Source: Rhinopomastus cyanomelas (Eukaryota; Chordata; Aves; Bucerotiformes; Rhinopomastidae). Taken from it: DNA of 64,000 nucleotides. A program made the position numbers and the translations under genes. A model generated the notes under the pieces. The model was not told where the DNA came from and made no database searches. It saw only the letters and a program-made list of their open reading frames with translations. Where the stretch lies: the NCBI GenBank assembly GCA_013400115.1, contig VXBP01004365.1, positions 130,564 through 194,563 of the forward strand, in the 5' to 3' direction. The stretch's first letter is position 1. Each line of letters starts with the position of its first letter. This document shows positions 59,135 through 64,000 of this stretch, piece after piece.

Positions 59135-60429
59135 ATGCACCACCTGCACCTTGCTAGATCCCTACAGCGTCTCCTGATCCTCAGAGGGAGTTTTCCCAGG
59201 TAATGCCCTAGGGACAGCAGCGGTAGCTGAGACTGAGGTCTCTGCTGTGCTAAAAGGGCTCAGAAACTGAGCTGCGAGTGATCCTCGCTCTACCTTAGTG
59301 TTGTGGTTTGAAAATTACTCAGGCTTTCATGTTTCGAAACATCCTCGTGCGTGTATCATCTCCTCCAAGATCTCCAGGACTCTCTAGTCCACCAACACAA
59401 ACACACGCTTGAACCTGAAGGAAATTCAGGCTGTGGATTTTGGCTGGTGGCAGAGGGTGGGTTCTTTGCTCTGGGCTTGCGTCCTGTCCTGGAAGTCACA
59501 CAGTCCCCAGCCTCCAATTCTCTTGCAAAACTGAAAAGCAATCCCAGCCCAGGATAAAAATAAAGGGTCCATGGGGCCCTGTCACTCTGGGGTCAACTGA
59601 CACGGTGGACGTGCAATCAAGCCCTATCATGCAATTTTTCCAAAGCCTTTTGCAGGCTGGATCTGAAATGGTGCCAAATGACGAGCAGGGGGGGATAACG
59701 AATCATGAGCTTGGGGTTTCCTTTGTACAGTCAAAATCCCAAGCCAAGTCCTACTGGCTGGGATCTTCCATTTATCTTGCAGAACAGAGCACTGAACTCT
59801 GATGGGCTCCTTCCAAAACCCCATCTGCTGGGATGGAGAGCAACTTGCCCTGACTCAAGGCTTCACTCCTTCTGGGATGAGGAGGGGGGGACAAGCCTGG
59901 TTCCCACAAGAAGGGGAGGAAGCCTGTGGGACCCTGTCCTGGCGCTGCTCAGCCTCCCTGCCTCTGGAGGAGGTAGTCGAGTCTCCATACTGACCTCTGC
60001 ACCTCCCACACGCACGCTATGCCTGTCCACCCTTGTCATGTTTTTGGCTCCCTCCGAGTTCACGCTGCCAAGGTGTCTGCAGAGCACTTGCAGCGCTGGA
60101 GCAGAGCGACTTCCCGCTCGCAGGCACGCAGCCTCTGCCAGGATGGCTCTGGAGGCGCTCTGCATTTTGGCTCTGGAAGAGCTGGCCACGGGGGACCTCC
60201 TTGGAGGAGGTGCAGGGGACACGCAGGTGGTCAGTGCTCACCTCTGAGTGCCTGGACAACCCACGCTTGCGCTACGCTGGGTATCACAGGTTGGACCACC
60301 AGCCTGTAGGCGCAGGTGGGATCTCGTTAAGTGATCCATCAGGGCACATCCATCCTCAGCTCGTGGTGCTCCGTTCCAGCTGGGTTTGCAGCATGTGGAT
60401 GACTGCATCCAAGACTCATTAACGACCCA

Positions 60430-60640
60430 ACCCCACATTGCTGTTTCAGATTAAATTGTTCCCAACGCTGCGCATTGTTACTTAGGAAATGCATGAATTT
60501 TTCCCATATGTCTCCGACCTATAAAATGAACATCCCTCGAAACCAGAAGGTTATTGCCAGCGACGACATGTTTTCATTTCTCGCGTTTAAGCACATTTCA
60601 TGGTTTGCCAGAACGTTTTAGGAGGCTGAAGCCGAAGGCC
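60430..60640. promoter_or_regulatory. candidate conserved non-coding element
   Basis: Repeat-free and AT-rich, with retained CpGs ('gctgcgcattgttacttagg', 'gccagcgacgacatgttttc', 'tttctcgcgtttaagcac'). It includes a TGCATGAA and two TTGTT words. The evidence is texture only. Confidence 0.2.
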
Positions 60641-61290
60641 TCGACTCGGGAAAGTGCTTCAAACACGTGCCAGACAGGATCTACGCGCACGCTCGCATCG
60701 CAGCACGAGCTGCCGGCCTGTGCTGGACCGAGGCGCTTTCCCGGATCGGTGCCAAGGAACCCGAACACATCTCCTCTTCATTAATTCGTGGAGCCTCGGC
60801 TTCACTGACAGCCACCCACAGGTGGAACAAGGCTGGCAGGTGTGCCAACAGCAGGTCAGTACTGTGGGACTGGTGGCCGGGGCGTTGGGAAGCTATGAGA
60901 AGCCAGAGCCAGTAGAGGTGGGTGGATTTTCCTTTTCAATGGGTATTTTAGAAAATAACTTGCAGAAATTTCACAGAGTGATTGGTTTTAAACAGCATCT
61001 GTCCAAAACATCAGGAAGGAATATTTCAAGCGTTTCTAAGTACAAAACTCAGAGAGGACTTTCCTTTGGAGGGTCTTTGTATTATTATTTTAAAATACAA
61101 AATGGTCAGTGTCCAAGATAAATATTTCACTTCAGGCTGACTCGAGTATCTGGTTTGACAAAGATTGTATCTTCCTTCCTTTTAGTTTTGGTTTGCCAGA
61201 AACTTCCAATGTTTCAGGCTCCAAACCATCCCCAATAGGGTATTTTGACTTTTCTAGTGTTTGCTGCCAGAATGGCCAGCGCTTGTCTAT

Positions 61291-61318
61291 GGGGGGGGGT
61301 GTGTGTGTGTGTGTGTGT
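61291..61318 (+). repeat. G9 run plus (TG)n microsatellite
   Basis: Nine G are followed by about nine TG units; likely variable in length. Confidence 0.95.
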
Positions 61319-61439
61319 CCTGAGAACTGGGCACAAAGCTGGGTCAATGACCTCCAGCATTTGTCTTCAAGAACGTGACAGCCATCCAGGAGGGATTCAA
61401 ACTGTGGGTATCAAAAGACGAGGGAATCTGTGCCCTGTT

Positions 61440-61729
61440 TCCAGGCTCTTCTCAGTGTCATATAGTGATAGGATGAGGTGCAATGGGTGTGAGCTGGAAC
61501 ACAGGAGGTTCCATATAAATACCAGAAGGAACTTCTTCACAGTGAGGGACACAGAGCATTGGAACAGGCTGCCCAGGGAGGTTGTGGAGTCTCCTTCTCT
61601 GGAGATGTTTAAGACCCACCTGGATGTGTTCCTGTGTGACTTGGTCTAGGTGATCCTGCTGTGTCAGGGAAATTGGACTGGATGATCTTTCAAGGTCCCT
61701 TCCAGTCCCTAATGTTCTGTGATTCTGTG
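61440..61729 (+). mobile_element. CR1 LINE 3' fragment, dominant type
   Basis: About 290 bases: 'cttctcagtgtcatatagtg', 'aggttccatataaataccag', 'gttgtggagtctccttctct', tail 'aatgttctgtgattctgtgg'. Its 5' truncation point is close to that of the copy inserted at 38,958. Confidence 0.93.
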
Positions 61730-61951
61730 GAAGAAATGTTTCATGGTTACAAGGGACAATACCAGAAGATCTGCTGCCTTGTTCCAAGCTTCCAGCATTC
61801 CTAATCCCCAAATCCAGCATCATGTCTTATCCCAGCAGCATGACTCTGCATGACAGAAGAACTCTATTGTGCTTCAAAACATTTCTAACAGTCACACCAT
61901 TAACCCCCAGAGTCTGGTTCCCATGGGAAACAGCCAGTGTGGGGAATGGAT

Positions 61952-62565
61952 GAATCACAGAACATTAATGGTTTGGAAGAGACCTGGAAAGATCATCTAG
62001 TCCAATCCCCCTGACACAGCAGCATCACCTAGACCAAGTCACACAGGAACACATCCAGGAGGGTTTTAAATATCTCCAGAGAAGGAGACTCCACAATCTG
62101 CTTGGGCAGCCCCTTCAAGTGCTCTGTCACCCTCACTGTGAAGAAGTTCCTTCTCATATTGATGTGGAGCCTTCTATGTTCCAGCTTACAACCATTGCCC
62201 CTTGTCCTATCATTAGATGACATGGAGAAGAGCCTGGATCCAATCTCCTGACACCCATCCTTCACATATGACGTCAACCCTCAGTCTACTTTTCTCCAAG
62301 CTAAGGAGACCCAGCTCCCCCAGCCTTTCCTCATAAGGGAGATGTTTTACTCCCTGTGCTGAACTCTCTCCAGCAGTTCTGTGTCTTTCTTGAGCTGAGG
62401 GGCCCAGAACTGGACACAAGATTCCAGATGCGGTCTCATGAGGGCAGAGTAGAGGGGGGAGGAGAGCCTCTCTTGATCTACTAACCACCCCTCTTCTGAT
62501 CCACCCCAGGATGCCATTGGCCCTCTTGGACACAAGGGCACATTGCTGGCTCGTGGGTGAGTGCA
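61952..62565 (-). mobile_element. CR1 LINE, about 610 bp with ORF2 end
   Basis: The minus-strand 3' UTR ('agaacattaatggtttggaa', 'gagaaggagactccacaatc', 'ccattgccccttgtcctatc') leads into the ORF2 C-terminus. The words QQCALVSKRANGILGWI are readable on the minus strand near 62,510-62,565, with frameshifts farther on. Confidence 0.93.
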
Positions 62566-63354
62566 GCAAACAATCCTTGCCCTTTTGAGGTGAGGTCTTC
62601 AGTCCAATACACTGGACTAGCATAGAAAGGCTGTGCCTGTGCTTTCCAGCTACAGAGAGCGTGTCTAGTTAAGGACCATGTTTGGCTTGCCCCACCACGG
62701 GATCAAGGGAAACACTGCCGTGCTGTACGTGGCAATCCCCTCTGTGGGAGCACAGTGCAAGACAGGGAGGGTAGCTCAGGAGAAGTTTCTCTCCTGTCCA
62801 AACTAACTAGCTTGCAGGAGTGGGGAGCATGCATACATGGGTGCACCCACCACTGTCCAGCCTCCACCACTTTTTGTCTCCAGCCTGGTGGCCTCTGGGA
62901 GTGATTTTGTGCTCTAGCCCACCCCTCTAAGCTGAAATTCACATTGTAGAGCCTCCTGGTATTTGTTGACATGGAGAACTGATGATGATAGACAGCACAA
63001 GAACCATGTTGATGTATCTGCAGATCTGATCCCATCTCCCTGGGCAATCATTGTCTTCAAATGCAGAATATAGAGTATAGCTCATGCTGGACCTCAAGTT
63101 TTTATTTCAGCAAAATGGGGGTTAAACAAATTCATTTGGTGACCTTTGCCATCGAATCTGGCTCCCTCTCCCAAGACTGCTCCAAGCACACAACTTTGAG
63201 ACTTCTCTAAAAGACATCAGCACCACGACCGCTGAGCATCCCACCTCTGAGCCCTGTCTGAGCAGGTTGGAGAAGGGGCTTCTTCACCAATGTGCATCCC
63301 CAGGCAACACTTTGAAGATGATCTTCGCCATGCACGGAGCTCACATCAGCAAAA

Positions 63355-64000
63355 CACAGAATCATAGAATGGCTCAGGTTGGAGGGGACCTTAGACATCA
63401 TCTACTCCAACCTCCCTGTCATGGGCAGGAACACCTCTCAACTAGACTTGGTTGCTCAAGGCCTCCTCCAACCTGGCCTTGAACACCTCCACGGAAGGAT
63501 TAGCCACAACATCTCCAGGCAATCTGTTCCAGAGTCTTTCCATCCTTGTACTGAAGAACTTCTTCCTAAGATCTAGTCTAAACCTCTCAGTTTAAAAGCA
63601 TTTCCCCTTGTCCTATCTCTAGACGCCCTTGTCCTATCTCTAGACCCCCTTGTCCTACCTCTAGACCCCCTTGTCCTATCTCTAGACCCCCTTGTCCTAT
63701 CTCTAGATGCCCTTGTCCTATCTCTAGACCCCCTTGTCCCATCTCTAGACCCCCTTGTCCTATCTCTAGACCCCCTTGTCCTATCTCTAGATCTCCTTGT
63801 CCTATCTCTAGACGCCCTTGTCCCATTTCTAGATCCTCTTGTCCTATCTCTAGACCCCCTTGTCCTATCTCTAGATGCCCTTGTCCTATCTCTAGACCCC
63901 CTTGTCCCATCTCTAGACCCTCTTGTCCCATCTCTAGACCCTCTTGTCCTATCTCTAGATCCCCTTGTGAAACATCCCTCCCCAGCCTTCCTGCAGGTTC
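63355..64000 (-). mobile_element. CR1 LINE carrying an internal minisatellite
   Basis: 'atcatagaatggctcaggtt', 'ctccaacctccctgtcatgg', 'ggccttgaacacctccacgg' and 'tgaagaacttcttcctaaga' are a minus-strand CR1 3' end. The expected 'ccccttgtcctatc' word is then repeated many times (63,605-63,968) before the CR1 resumes ('catccctccccagccttcct') and leaves the window. Confidence 0.92.
63605..63968. repeat. 21-bp minisatellite, 17 units plus a partial
   Basis: Seventeen full units of 21 bases (cccttgtcctatctctagac plus one base) and a 7-base partial unit lie inside a CR1. Units vary at a few positions: tcct or tccc, ccctt or ctctt, and endings acc, acg, atg or atc. Units 5-7 and 13-15 carry the same series of variants, suggesting a larger internal duplication. 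On the minus strand the array reads as a seven-residue repeat (GQGGLEI and similar) only because 21 is divisible by three. Confidence 0.97.

Larger units (their letters stand above)
46673..64000. other. downstream intergenic region, CR1-rich
   Basis: No further gene is recognised. Roughly a quarter to a third of the sequence is CR1, in several nested groups. Between them lie 47,480-49,240, 49,375-51,195, 51,465-52,830, 55,960-61,430 and 62,570-63,350, with a few candidate regulatory blocks and one long open frame of doubtful meaning (57,106-58,125). In other vertebrates the next gene is HDAC4, in tail-to-tail orientation, but none of its exons is visible here. Confidence 0.6.

Noticed and set aside
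63587..63931. 114-codon minus-strand frame with a seven-residue GQGGLEI repeat
   Set aside because: It is the translated 21-bp minisatellite inside a CR1; the open frame follows from a unit length divisible by three.
63605..63968. CRISPR-like regularly spaced repeat
   Set aside because: Units are head to tail with no unique spacers, the DNA is avian, and the array lies inside a CR1.
46673..64000. Exons of HDAC4, the expected downstream neighbour
   Set aside because: I looked on the minus strand for deacetylase-domain words and saw none; the gene probably lies beyond the window.
1..64000. tRNA, rRNA or other structured RNA genes
   Set aside because: No tRNA A/B box pair with a cloverleaf, and no rRNA-like sequence, was seen by eye on either strand; a covariance-model scan was not possible.

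Overview
The window is vertebrate genomic DNA and almost certainly avian. It is littered with CR1 LINE 3' ends carrying the bird-type (ATTCTATG)n tail, and its one unambiguous gene is TWIST2 (Dermo-1), a bHLH repressor of mesenchymal differentiation. The dominant CR1 type, whose tail reads like 'gattggactagatgatc', is unusually abundant. That would fit a CR1-rich lineage such as woodpeckers or hornbills, but this is a guess. There is no prokaryotic content, tRNA, rRNA or CRISPR.

Layout. 1-8,240 is a repeat-poor upstream flank with a CpG island at 4,170-4,700 and a 100-bp tandem duplication at 6,271-6,470. 8,243-9,092 holds the TWIST2 proximal promoter, 5' UTR, complete 160-codon CDS (8,569-9,051) and splice donor. 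A single intron of about 36.8 kb follows (to 45,847). Its first 7 kb has no CR1; beyond that, CR1 fragments in both orientations appear at intervals. A non-coding terminal exon (45,848 to about 46,670), ending in two overlapping-spaced AATAAA signals, is inferred to be the TWIST2 3' UTR. From 46,670 to 64,000 is intergenic DNA in which CR1 reaches roughly a quarter to a third of the sequence. It includes nested insertions, a copy with a recognisable reverse-transcriptase domain (52,913-54,279), a 303-base assembly gap (55,339-55,641) and a 21-bp minisatellite that grew inside a CR1 (63,605-63,968).

How it fits together. Only one protein-coding gene can be supported. The rest is its regulatory territory plus retrotransposon sediment. 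Several AT-rich or CpG-containing blocks with clustered transcription-factor-like motifs are offered as candidate regulatory elements; none can be confirmed without alignment. Birds and mammals generally share the order ASB1-TWIST2-HDAC4, but I recognise no exon of either neighbour here.

I found no previously undescribed biological system. The most interesting points are a CR1 whose 3' junction coincides with the putative branch point of the TWIST2 terminal exon, a CR1-free zone of about 16 kb around exon 1, the nested CR1s with a readable target-site duplication, and the CR1-born minisatellite.
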